Both the position numbers and the translations under genes were made by a program. Of a DNA stretch of 64,000 bases, positions 17,081-25,124 are shown piece by piece. The notes beneath the pieces were generated by a model. That model ran no database searches. It worked only from the letters and a program-made list of their open reading frames with translations, and was not told where the DNA came from. Origin of the DNA: Paenibacillus_E violae (lineage in GTDB: Bacteria > Bacillota > Bacilli > Paenibacillales > NBRC-103111); contig NZ_JAWCUD010000016.1 of assembly GCF_032461945.1 (NCBI RefSeq), positions 1 through 64,000 on the forward strand, in the 5' to 3' direction. Within the stretch, counting starts at the first letter, position 1. Every line of letters begins with the position of its first letter.

Positions 17081-19358
17081 TACGTATGCAAAAAAGTGGA
17101 TCATTCGTCCCGATGGTGAAGAGAAGGTCACGGGGAAGCTCCAATACCTGACGGATTTAACGGCACCGGGTATGCTGCATGGGAAAGTGTTAAGAAGCAA
17201 GTACCCGCATGCGTGGATACTATCCATTGATACCAGCAGAGCCAAAGCGGCAGCGGGGGTTCGCGCCGTTATTACAGCGGAGAATGTGCCGGGCATGAAT
17301 TTGTTCGGCATTGCCTTCCCGCATCAGCCTGTCCTCTGCCACGATCGTGTCCGTTATATCGGTGATGCAGTGGCGGCCGTAGCAGCGGATACAGAGGAGA
17401 TCGCTGAGTATGCGCTTAGTTTAATCGAAGTTGTCTATGAGCCGCTGCCGGTTGTAGACAATCCGGAAACGGCGCTGGACGAAGGAACTGTGCTGCTACA
17501 TCCGGATGGCAATCTGCTGCATCGAACCAGCCTGAAGCAAGGTGAGGCGGAATCTGCTTTCGCGCAGTGTGCGCATATCGTAGAGGAGACCTACTACACC
17601 CCAAGGCAAATGCATACCTACATGGAGACAGAGGGCGGCCTGTTTATTCCGGAAAAAGATGGCCGGCTGACGGTGTACTCGCCAACGCAGCATGGCTATA
17701 AAGACCGAATGCAGCTAGCACGTATTCTCGCCATGGAAGAAGAGCAGATTCGTGTAGTATCCAGTCCCATTGGCGGATCGTTCGGCGGGAAGGATGAGCT
17801 GAATGTGCAGCCATTCGGTGCCCTGCTTGCGCTAATGACAGGCGCTCCCATCAAGATGCACAATTCCCGCAAGGAGTCGGTCATTGCCGGGATCAAAAGG
17901 CATCCGATGCGCATCACAATGAAGACGGGTACGGATGCAAATGGACATCTTATCGCGCATCAAGTCAGCATTCTTGCAGATACAGGCGCTTACGCAACGT
18001 TGGGCTGTGAAGTGCTGAACTTTGCCACTGAACATGCGATAGGGCCGTATACGATTCCTCATATTGATGTAAAAGGGACTAGTGTTTATACGAATAACGG
18101 CGTATCCGGAGAGTTTCGGGGATTCGGCGGCAATCAGGTGATTTTTGCCGTGGAGAGTCAGATCGAGCGGCTCGCTGAGAAGCTCGGGATGGACGCTTGG
18201 GAGCTGCGCAGGCTGAACCTGCGCGCTCCTAGCGACCCTGGGCCAATGGGCCAAGAGATTGTGCCGACCGAAGGCGCCAGCCAGGTATGGCACAAGGCGC
18301 AGGAGTCGCCGCTCTGGGCGAAGCGGGGCCAGTCGCAGGCGAGCGAGCTTGAGCCGTGGCTGCGCCGTGGCATCGGCGCCTCGATGGTGATGCACGGCGC
18401 CGGGCTCGGCCTCGGCATCCCGGATCACTCCGGCGGACGCATCGAGCTCACGCCGGAGGGCAAAATCCAGGCCTCCTTCGGCTTCGAGGAGTTCGGGCAA
18501 GGGCTCTACGCAGCGCTCACGCTGATGCTGCAGGATTGCTTCGGCTGCGCCGCCGGTGACATCCGCATCGTCATCGGCGATACCGACCGCGTGCCGAGCA
18601 GCGGCTCGAGCACGGCATCCCGCGCCACCACGATGATGTGGCGCGCCCTGCAGCGGCTGAAGCCGCCGTTCGTGCAGGCGCTGCTGGAGCAGGCGGCTGC
18701 GCTTGGCGGCTTCGCGCCGGAGGAGCTGACAACCGGCGTTGGCGGGATCCATCGCAAGAGCGATGGGGAGGGTGAGCCGGTTGTGACGTATGCGCAGTTG
18801 GCGGCGGCTGCCTTATCAGCAGCGAAGCCGATCCTGGCGCAGACGGCTTTTGACTACCCGACGACACCGGCGGGGCAGGTAGGAGCGCATTATTTGTACT
18901 CCTACGCTGCCGCCATCGTGGAGGTAGAGGTGAACATGCTGACAGGGAGGGTGAGAGTGGTTGCGACGGACCACGTGATTGCAGCCGGTCCTGTCATTAA
19001 TCCGATGGGCTTCCTCGGTCAAATTGAGGGAGGCAGTGTAATGGCTTTAGGCTTCACATTAACGGAGGATGCTGTTATGCAGGAAAGCTCCTATGTGAGA
19101 CATAATTTGGACACTTACCTGATTCCAAGTTTTCGAGATAGTCCGCAAATCATTCGTGTAGAAGCGATTGAAGAATTACCCGAGGGCGATACATTCGGCC
19201 CGCGGGGGGTAGGCGAAATCGGCAGCGTCGGATTGGCGCCGGCAATTACGGCAGCGGTTCGCCACGCAACCGGCATTTGGGTGAACCGGCTTCCGATTTC
19301 ACCGGAAGACATCGTGCAGTCCATCGATTGGTTAGAAGGGGTGGAGGCCATTGATTAA
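17064..19358 (+). CDS. pucD: Xanthine dehydrogenase molybdopterin subunit (PucD)
   Basis: 764 residues, large subunit of the xanthine oxidase family (PucD 745 in B. subtilis). GKLQYLTDLTAPGMLHGK opens the hammerhead domain; QMHTYMETEGG, SSPIGGSFGGKDELN and FRGFGGNQVIFAVESQ are cofactor-binding blocks, and GPRGVGEIGSVG near the end contains the catalytic Glu. It oxidises hypoxanthine and xanthine to urate for PucL. The segment 18175-18730 is strikingly GC-rich compared with both sides, while the frame stays open. Overlaps with pucC and pucE indicate one transcript. Confidence 0.93.
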   Translation: MLLGRDTYAKKWIIRPDGEEKVTGKLQYLTDLTAPGMLHGKVLRSKYPHAWILSIDTSRAKAAAGVRAVITAENVPGMNLFGIAFPHQPVLCHDRVRYIGDAVAAVAADTEEIAEYALSLIEVVYEPLPVVDNPETALDEGTVLLHPDGNLLHRTSLKQGEAESAFAQCAHIVEETYYTPRQMHTYMETEGGLFIPEKDGRLTVYSPTQHGYKDRMQLARILAMEEEQIRVVSSPIGGSFGGKDELNVQPFGALLALMTGAPIKMHNSRKESVIAGIKRHPMRITMKTGTDANGHLIAHQVSILADTGAYATLGCEVLNFATEHAIGPYTIPHIDVKGTSVYTNNGVSGEFRGFGGNQVIFAVESQIERLAEKLGMDAWELRRLNLRAPSDPGPMGQEIVPTEGASQVWHKAQESPLWAKRGQSQASELEPWLRRGIGASMVMHGAGLGLGIPDHSGGRIELTPEGKIQASFGFEEFGQGLYAALTLMLQDCFGCAAGDIRIVIGDTDRVPSSGSSTASRATTMMWRALQRLKPPFVQALLEQAAALGGFAPEELTTGVGGIHRKSDGEGEPVVTYAQLAAAALSAAKPILAQTAFDYPTTPAGQVGAHYLYSYAAAIVEVEVNMLTGRVRVVATDHVIAAGPVINPMGFLGQIEGGSVMALGFTLTEDAVMQESSYVRHNLDTYLIPSFRDSPQIIRVEAIEELPEGDTFGPRGVGEIGSVGLAPAITAAVRHATGIWVNRLPISPEDIVQSIDWLEGVEAID

Positions 19359-19836
19359 TACAACGTATGTGCTGGAATGCTCCATCAACGGGAAAGAGAT
19401 CGCGATTCCGGTTCCTGCTTCCAAGCGGATGTCAGATATTTTAAGAGACGACTTGCGCCTAACCGGTACCAAAGTTTCTTGTGAGATTGGACGATGCGGC
19501 GCCTGCATGGTGCTGCTTGATGGAAAGCCTGTAAATGCGTGTCTGCTCATGGCTTATCAAGCCGCAGGTAAGCAGGTAACGACCATAGAGGGGATATCCG
19601 GAGGGGAAACGCTGCATCCTGTTCAACAAGCGATGTTAGAGGAAGGAGGGCTGCAGTGCGGTTATTGTACCGCCGGGATGGTTGTCACGTTAACGGCCTT
19701 GTGGGCCAAAAACCCCGCCCCGACAAGGGCTGAGGCCGAGCAAGCGCTGTGCGGCAATTTATGCCGCTGCACCGGTTATGAAGGGATTTTCAGAGCGGTA
19801 GAACGATGTGGTTTGTCGATAAAAAGAGAGGGGTAG
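19351..19836 (+). CDS. pucE: Xanthine dehydrogenase iron-sulfur subunit (PucE)
   Basis: 161 residues with all eight cluster ligands: Cys44, Cys49, Cys52 and Cys64 for the plant-type [2Fe-2S] cluster (CEIGRCGACM) and Cys103, Cys106, Cys138 and Cys140 for the second cluster (QCGYC, NLCRC). It relays electrons from molybdenum to FAD. It begins at a TTG overlapping the pucD stop by 8 bp, with GGTGGAGG just upstream. The lipoprotein gene begins 8 bp after its stop, linking enzyme and transporter genes in one unit. Confidence 0.93.
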   Translation: MINTTYVLECSINGKEIAIPVPASKRMSDILRDDLRLTGTKVSCEIGRCGACMVLLDGKPVNACLLMAYQAAGKQVTTIEGISGGETLHPVQQAMLEEGGLQCGYCTAGMVVTLTALWAKNPAPTRAEAEQALCGNLCRCTGYEGIFRAVERCGLSIKREG

Positions 19837-19844
19837 AAGCCATA

Positions 19845-21005
19845 ATGCCAAGAAAACTGATGTTATCCTTAACTGCTATCTTCCTAATGATCCTATCCGC
19901 TTGCTCCAGTTCACCCACATCCACGACAAGCACCACGACAGCACCAGCGAGCTCCCCTGCGGCGGCTTCAACTGCGGGCACAACCTCTTCAACCCCTACG
20001 CAAACAGAGAAAAAACTGCCTAGAGTCGCCTTTGTTTATATCGGAGTGCCCGGTGACGGAGGCTGGACCTATGAGCATGATCAAGGTCGTCTGATGATGG
20101 AGAAAGAGCTGGGTATCAAAGCGACTACGGTTGAAAATATTCCTGAGGGCCCTGACGCGGAGCGGGTTTTCGAAGAATTGGCACAGAAAAACGATATCAT
20201 TTTCGGAACCTCTTTCGGCTATATGGACCCGATGTATAACGTGGCGCAAAAGCACCCGAATGTGAAATTCCTCCATGCCACAGGCTACAAAACACTGCCT
20301 AACATGGGGACGTACATGGGACGTGAATATCAAAGCGCCTACCTCGTCGGCATGGCTGCAGGCAAAATGACGAAAAACAATCACCTGGGCTATGTGGGTG
20401 CGTTCCCAATTCCGGAAGTCATTTATACCATTAATGCTTTTACCTTGGGCGCACAAAGCGTGAATCCGAACGTGGACGTTTCCGTTGTTTGGAGTAACAC
20501 TTGGTTTGACCCGGCAACGGAGAAGCAAGCGGCTATTTCCCTGCTGGATAAAGGCGTTGACGTGCTGGCTGCATATCAAGATTCGCCTGCTGGCATTCAA
20601 GCGGCTGCTGAGCGCAAGGTATGGGGAATCGGTAACGATTCCGACATGGGTCGCTTCGCTCCGGAAACGTACATTTCCAACCCGAAATGGAATTGGGGCC
20701 CTTACTATGTGAAAACGGTGAAAAGCGTTATGGACGGTACTTGGAAGTCCGAAGCCTACTTCGGCAGTATGAAGGAAGGCATCACGGAAATGGCACCGCT
20801 TGGCAAAAATGTGCCGGCTGACGTAAAGGAGCTTATCGAGAAGAAAAAGCAGGAGATTCTGGCGGGAACCTTCGATGTGTTCCAAGGCCCGATTGTCGAT
20901 CAAGACGGCAAAGTTCGATTTGAACAGGGCAAAAAGATGACAGATGAGGAAATCCTGGGTACAACCTGGTTTGTTAAGGGCATTAAAGGTGTCATTCCAA
21001 AATAA
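19845..21005 (+). CDS. BMP-family substrate-binding lipoprotein of a purine/nucleoside ABC importer
   Basis: 386 residues. A lysine-containing N-terminus, hydrophobic stretch and lipobox LSAC place the lipid-anchored Cys near residue 20, followed by a Ser/Thr-rich linker. The mature part is a BMP/PnrA (NupN, Med) domain: RVAFVYIGVPGDGGWTYEHD, GTSFGYMDPMYNVA and GNDSDMG are typical ligand-cleft segments. It is the obvious receptor for the ATPase and permeases at 2210-5842 but is encoded 14 kb away, at the end of the dehydrogenase operon. ATG 19845 follows GAGGGG; the longer frame from 19806 overlaps pucE. Confidence 0.88.
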   Translation: MPRKLMLSLTAIFLMILSACSSSPTSTTSTTTAPASSPAAASTAGTTSSTPTQTEKKLPRVAFVYIGVPGDGGWTYEHDQGRLMMEKELGIKATTVENIPEGPDAERVFEELAQKNDIIFGTSFGYMDPMYNVAQKHPNVKFLHATGYKTLPNMGTYMGREYQSAYLVGMAAGKMTKNNHLGYVGAFPIPEVIYTINAFTLGAQSVNPNVDVSVVWSNTWFDPATEKQAAISLLDKGVDVLAAYQDSPAGIQAAAERKVWGIGNDSDMGRFAPETYISNPKWNWGPYYVKTVKSVMDGTWKSEAYFGSMKEGITEMAPLGKNVPADVKELIEKKKQEILAGTFDVFQGPIVDQDGKVRFEQGKKMTDEEILGTTWFVKGIKGVIPK

Positions 21006-21026
21006 CATGGGGAAGGTTGTGGGACG

Positions 21027-22004
21027 ATGACGATACAGGATAAGACGCTTCTTGATGAATGGCACCCGGTATTGTTGTCGTCGGCGCTGACGGATCGACC
21101 GGTTCCCGTTGTTGTACTGGGGGAAAAGGTGGCTGTTTTCCGCACTTCTGACGGCGTTCACGCCTTCAAAGACTTGTGCATTCATCGGGGCGTTCCGCTC
21201 TCTCTGGGCAAAGTCAAGTCAGATGAACTCGTGTGCGCTTACCATGGCTGGTCTTATAACGGCTGCGGGACGTGTACACGAATTCCCTCACTGCCTGCCA
21301 ATCGGGCGATTCCTTCGAAAGCGAAGGCTTTTGTCTACGCCTGTGTGGAGGCACACGGATTTGTCTGGGTATGCCTGGGGGAACCGGAAGGGCCGATGCC
21401 GAAGGTGAGCGCTTATATCCCGGAGGGCTTTAAAGAAGTATGGATGGGACCGTATACCCTGCAAGCTGCAGGTCCTCGTATTATTGAGAATTTCCTCGAT
21501 GTCTCCCACCTTATGTTTGTTCATGAGGGTCTGCTGGGCGATAGTGATTATGCTGAAATTGGCGATTATCAGGTGCATGAGGAGGACGGTGTCCTCACTT
21601 CGGAGGAAATCGTCGTCTACCAGCCCGACCCCGATGGGACGGGGCGTGGGGTACATAGCCGTTACGTGTACGAAGTGTATGGCCCGCTTAGCGTTGCTTT
21701 TACGAAAAGAGATCGGGATACGGATCATATCTTCCGTTTGTTCCTCATGGTGCTGCCGGAATCCGAGCAGCGCAGCCAGGCTTTTATGCTCAAGCAGCGG
21801 AACTATGCGTATGAGGAGCCGGATGATATTTTCATCCAGTTCCAGGACCTGCTGATCGAGCAGGACCGCGAAATGGTTGAAAATCAGAAGCCGGAGCTGC
21901 TGCCGCTGGATTTGCAGGCAGAGCTGCATTTGAACACGGACCGATTAAGTATTGCGTATCGCAAGCGGTTAAGGGAATTGGGCGTCACATTTGGGACTGC
22001 TTAA
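21027..22004 (+). CDS. Rieske non-heme iron oxygenase, alpha-subunit type
   Basis: 325 residues. The Rieske cluster ligands are Cys51-His53 and Cys70-His73 (CIHRG, CAYHGW). The mononuclear iron site is NFLDVSHLMFVHEG, giving His161 and His166 after Asp158. No reductase or ferredoxin partner is encoded nearby. In Klebsiella the HpxD/HpxE Rieske system oxidises hypoxanthine and xanthine, so this protein may act on a purine or modified purine beside the molybdenum enzyme. Caffeine-type N-demethylases belong to the same superfamily and are another option. It lies 21 bp after the lipoprotein gene and ends at a terminator, so it is the last gene of the dehydrogenase operon. Confidence 0.8.
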   Translation: MTIQDKTLLDEWHPVLLSSALTDRPVPVVVLGEKVAVFRTSDGVHAFKDLCIHRGVPLSLGKVKSDELVCAYHGWSYNGCGTCTRIPSLPANRAIPSKAKAFVYACVEAHGFVWVCLGEPEGPMPKVSAYIPEGFKEVWMGPYTLQAAGPRIIENFLDVSHLMFVHEGLLGDSDYAEIGDYQVHEEDGVLTSEEIVVYQPDPDGTGRGVHSRYVYEVYGPLSVAFTKRDRDTDHIFRLFLMVLPESEQRSQAFMLKQRNYAYEEPDDIFIQFQDLLIEQDREMVENQKPELLPLDLQAELHLNTDRLSIAYRKRLRELGVTFGTA

Positions 22005-22021
22005 TGTGGTTAAATAAGTAG

Positions 22022-22068
22022 GGCTATCGAAGGGGCTGGGAGTGGCCTTTTTGGTAGTCTTTTTTTAT
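22022..22068 (+). terminator. Terminator of the xanthine dehydrogenase operon
   Basis: GGCTATC pairs with GGTAGTC, with G-U pairs, around an inner AAGG...CCTT hairpin, and TTTTTTT follows. Confidence 0.6.
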
Positions 22069-22085
22069 CAAACAGAATCGTATGT

Positions 22086-22265
22086 GGGAACTACGGTCCG
22101 TTATTTCTGCACTTTGAAGCCATATGGACAGCGAGAGGGAACTATGGTCCGCTATAATGCCGATTTTGGCGGAAGTGTGCGGGGATTTGAAGAAATAAGG
22201 CCTCTGTAGTTCCGTTTGCACAATGAAATATGCGATATTTATCAAAATAGCGGACTCATAGTCCC
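22086..22265. repeat. F-F-R-R intergenic element, family B, copy 1
   Basis: Forward motifs GGGAACTACGGTCCGTTAT (22086) and GGGAACTATGGTCCGCTAT (22137) are 51 bp apart. Inverted motifs end at 22213 (CTCTGTAGTTCC) and 22265 (GGACTCATAGTCCC), 52 bp apart. F2 start to R1 end is 77 bp. The same family recurs at 58618-58795. The 22005-22485 gap holds a terminator, this element and the comX terminator. Confidence 0.78.
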
Positions 22266-22411
22266 TATTATTATTACAATACCTCCCCGAACGCCCCACA
22301 ACCCCTCTCAAATATATTCCATATGTGTACTAATTAACATATTATTTGTTATACTGATTCACGGCGCAAGACTAGTAGACTTGCATGACCAACTTTTCGG
22401 ATGAAAGAAAT

Positions 22412-22455
22412 GCAAAAAAGATCGTATAACAGCCAAAAGCTGGTTATACAATCCT
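22412..22455 (-). terminator. Terminator of comX, usable on both strands
   Basis: Read on the minus strand, GTATAACCAGC and GGCTGTTATAC pair over TTTT, flanked by GATTG and GATC, then CTTTTTTG. On the plus strand a T-run also follows. Confidence 0.75.
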
Positions 22456-22485
22456 TTTTGATTTTGGTAAAATAAGACAACGGGA

Positions 22486-22671
22486 TTAGAACCAGTTGCA
22501 GATTGGTTCGGTTTGTTTCTTCTCTCTTGTTGTAAAGGTTTTCACGATCGCTGACGATTCCTCTCTAGAAAGGGCACCAGCAACTGCTAGAGGGTTTGAT
22601 ACTGGGTTTAATTCAAGATTTTTTAGCATGTGAACAACGTCGTGCAGCTTAGAGGCTAATTGGATAGTCAT
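22486..22671 (-). CDS. comX: ComX-like pheromone precursor
   Basis: A 61-residue peptide, within the 53-75 residue range of pre-ComX. It has the pre-ComX layout: an amphipathic N-terminal half (MTIQLASKLHDVVHMLKNL), a middle SREESSAIVKTF block like the VQETETIIKAY block of B. subtilis ComX, and a C-terminal segment TEPICNWF with a Trp one residue from the end. In ComX such a Trp is isoprenylated by ComQ. It is divergent from comP with 73 bp between the starts, and comQ follows comP, which supports the call strongly. RBS AAGGGAG lies 12 bases before the ATG. A good -10 box lies in the shared region and a terminator follows at 22412. The mature pheromone length cannot be read from sequence. Confidence 0.72.
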   Translation of the reverse strand: MTIQLASKLHDVVHMLKNLELNPVSNPLAVAGALSREESSAIVKTFTTREKKQTEPICNWF

Positions 22672-22710
22672 TGTGTAGAAAGACTCCCTTCAACAATTTT
22701 TTAACTACTA

Positions 22711-22725
22711 TTTGATTATATCAAA
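22711..22725. promoter_or_regulatory. Perfect inverted repeat in the comX/comP divergent region, overlapping the comX -10
   Basis: TTTGAT-TAT-ATCAAA is a 6-3-6 palindrome. Its minus strand reads TATAAT at 22720-22715, a perfect -10 for comX, preceded by TTTGA. A regulator bound here would block comX and could also affect comP. It does not resemble the ComA box known from B. subtilis. Confidence 0.5.
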
Positions 22726-22744
22726 TGTTTGGAGGACGTGTAGT

Positions 22745-25075
22745 ATGGATACTAGAAAAACGTATTTATTTAGTTTTTTTCTCGCAATATTTGCATTCTT
22801 GCAAATCTGGTGTTCTTATATAACGTTTCATTCGCCATATATCGGAATCTTGTTAGCTTTGAATAAGGCAGATCAATGGGAAGTAACAGAGGCTCATTCG
22901 CAGAGTGCAAGTGCTAAATTGGGGATTAGAGTAGGAGATGTTGTAAAGCTTGTTGATGGAAAGCCCCCTGAGGATTCTAAGTATGTTGTCAAATGGGGCG
23001 CTATTGAACAGGCCAACACCTTGCTTTTATCCAGAGATGGCATTGATCATGATTTTAAAATAGTGAAAAATAGTACGACTGTTTATGACGTGATCCCCCT
23101 AGCAGAGGAATCTATCTGTATATTTTTAGCCTGTATCCTCTTATTGAAATTACGCCGTTCTCCGTCTGCCAGATTGCTTTCCGTTGTTTTTTTAGCAATG
23201 GGACTTATTTACATGAGTCTAGGTGCCTCGATTAGAGGTGATCTGATTGGAAAGATCGTAATATCCTCTTTTATGATGATACTACCGGTTGTCTTCTTAC
23301 ATTTTATAGTGACTTTTTTTAAGGAAAAAGGAGAATTACAACTCGCTACGGGGTATATCAAATATATTTATGCCATTCTAATAGTTATAGCGATGCTGCG
23401 AGGGTTTTACTTATTGCCATCCATGTCTCAGTTTTACCGTTTGGACGGGATTGTAACATTAGTTTTTTTCATCATAGGCTTTTTAATTAATATCTGTGTG
23501 ATTGCGTACATGTATTTTAAAGTTCGTAATGAGAAAACGTACTTATCCAGCATAGTAAAAAGTGTCTGTTTTTCTTTGTTTATCTCTATATTTCCTATTA
23601 TATGCTTGTCTTTTCTTCCTAAGCTTTTTCTTGGCATTTGGGTCATTGATGCGATTTATACGAGTTGGACGATCATCTTGTTCCCGATTTCATTTATATA
23701 CTTAATAGCTTCTAATCAGCTTTATGATATTGGCATGGTGATTCGTCGTTTTATCTTTGCTGGTCTTGTGTCGGTCATTCCGGTCAGTTTGCTCACGGGT
23801 ATCTATGCTTTCCTGTTTAGTCATGAGGTGAACGAGAAGCAAATCTTGTTTGTTTTCGCAGGTTCGATATTTCTGGGATCGCTTTTGCTCTATGCAGCAG
23901 AGTACTGGACAACGCGTCTTGAGCCTTTTCTTTTCCCGAAGAAGCACGTCCTGCAGTTAGCTTTAAAAAAGATTTCAAAAAATTTGGGGGCCATCTCCAC
24001 ATTGCGAGAGTTGAAGGATATTATTCTGATCGACATTGTGAATACCTTACAGGTTCTTGGAGGCGCCATCGTATTTCGGCATGAAAATGAAAGAATAGAA
24101 ATTATTACGCAAGGTGAAATTGATGCGTTGGAAATCGAGCGTTTGGTCCTTGATTCAACCTTACCTAACCATCCTGATTTTACAAGTATAGAGATAACGG
24201 GGCACGGGGCATTTACGGGATATTTGGTGATGACACGCAAGAAGACCAATATGCTCATTTCAAAAGAGGAGAAACAGTGGCTCCAGTTTATTACGACGTA
24301 TTTGGAAATTAGTCTGGAAAACGTACACTTGATACGCAAGTTAACGGGGAATTTGCAAAAGTTTGCCGCACAGCTTCCGCATGAGGCGGTCGCGCAGGAC
24401 ATCCAGTGGTTTCGTAAGGTGATGTTTGAGCTGCAAGAAGAGGAACGGATTCGCATCGCAAACGATTTGCATGATACGACCATGCAGGATTTATTTTTTC
24501 TTAAAAGAAGAATTTCCTCCATCGCGGATAAAAGCACCTTGGAAAAGTCCGATCAGGAACAACTTAACAACATGAACAATTTTGTGGATATGATTAATGC
24601 GAGTTTGCGCCAGAGCTGCTTTGAGTTGAACCCACATTTATTGAGGGAAGTAGGATTGATTCAAACGCTTCAAATGTATGTGGAGAAGGAAGCCTATACA
24701 ACGCCGTTCGAGCTTTCTATTGACGTAGGCTCGGTAGCTTTTATAGAAAGCAAAGATTTGCCGACAAAACGCCATCTATTCCGAATTGTGCAAGAGCTGC
24801 TGAATAATGCAAAAAAGCATTCGCAAGCGGCAAGAGTCATCTTTACCGTAGAGGAAGCGGATCATTATTTTTATATCCATTATGAGGATGACGGTGTGGG
24901 GTTCAATGTTCAAAATGAAGGCGTACAAAAGGAGATCGGAGCTTCCGGCATGGGGATTGAACAAATCAGAAGCCGAATTATTCATATGGGCGGCCAAATG
25001 GTTCTGAATACGATAAAAGGGCAGGGCACGACATTTAGAATGTGGATTCCAATTGAGGAAGTTATATCTGCCTAG
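22745..25075 (+). CDS. comP: ComP-like membrane sensor histidine kinase
   Basis: 776 residues, near B. subtilis ComP (769) and with its layout: TM helix 1 (about 7-27), an extracellular PDZ-like segment (KLGIRVGDVVKLVDGKPP), then a set of further membrane helices to about residue 400, and a cytoplasmic HisKA_3 kinase. The phosphorylated His576 is in RIANDLHDTTMQDL; the N-box is ELLNNAKKHSQA and the G-boxes DDGVGF and GMGIEQIRSR. It should sense the ComX peptide made by the divergent gene. ATG 22745 lies 9 bases after GGAGG; a longer frame from 22712 is rejected. Base composition is more AT-rich than the flanking puc and pur regions, which hints at transfer. No response regulator follows. Confidence 0.82.
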   Translation: MDTRKTYLFSFFLAIFAFLQIWCSYITFHSPYIGILLALNKADQWEVTEAHSQSASAKLGIRVGDVVKLVDGKPPEDSKYVVKWGAIEQANTLLLSRDGIDHDFKIVKNSTTVYDVIPLAEESICIFLACILLLKLRRSPSARLLSVVFLAMGLIYMSLGASIRGDLIGKIVISSFMMILPVVFLHFIVTFFKEKGELQLATGYIKYIYAILIVIAMLRGFYLLPSMSQFYRLDGIVTLVFFIIGFLINICVIAYMYFKVRNEKTYLSSIVKSVCFSLFISIFPIICLSFLPKLFLGIWVIDAIYTSWTIILFPISFIYLIASNQLYDIGMVIRRFIFAGLVSVIPVSLLTGIYAFLFSHEVNEKQILFVFAGSIFLGSLLLYAAEYWTTRLEPFLFPKKHVLQLALKKISKNLGAISTLRELKDIILIDIVNTLQVLGGAIVFRHENERIEIITQGEIDALEIERLVLDSTLPNHPDFTSIEITGHGAFTGYLVMTRKKTNMLISKEEKQWLQFITTYLEISLENVHLIRKLTGNLQKFAAQLPHEAVAQDIQWFRKVMFELQEEERIRIANDLHDTTMQDLFFLKRRISSIADKSTLEKSDQEQLNNMNNFVDMINASLRQSCFELNPHLLREVGLIQTLQMYVEKEAYTTPFELSIDVGSVAFIESKDLPTKRHLFRIVQELLNNAKKHSQAARVIFTVEEADHYFYIHYEDDGVGFNVQNEGVQKEIGASGMGIEQIRSRIIHMGGQMVLNTIKGQGTTFRMWIPIEEVISA

Positions 25076-25124
25076 CTGAGGCAGCTTGTTAATACGAAAG
25101 AGATAAAAGCGAGGCGAATGGAGC

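Noticed and set aside
17832..18752. 306-codon open frame on the minus strand within pucD
   Set aside because: Arg- and Ala-rich product of the GC-rich patch of pucD; no start signal and no recognisable domain.
19989..21185. 398-codon open frame on the minus strand
   Set aside because: It is antisense to the BMP lipoprotein gene, has low-complexity His/Arg/Phe composition, no ribosome binding site and no family resemblance. It is a by-product of the codon use of the real gene.
22712..22744. Extended N-terminus of ComP
   Set aside because: The extra 11 codons would include the palindrome and the GGAGG site; ATG 22745 has correct spacing to GGAGG.
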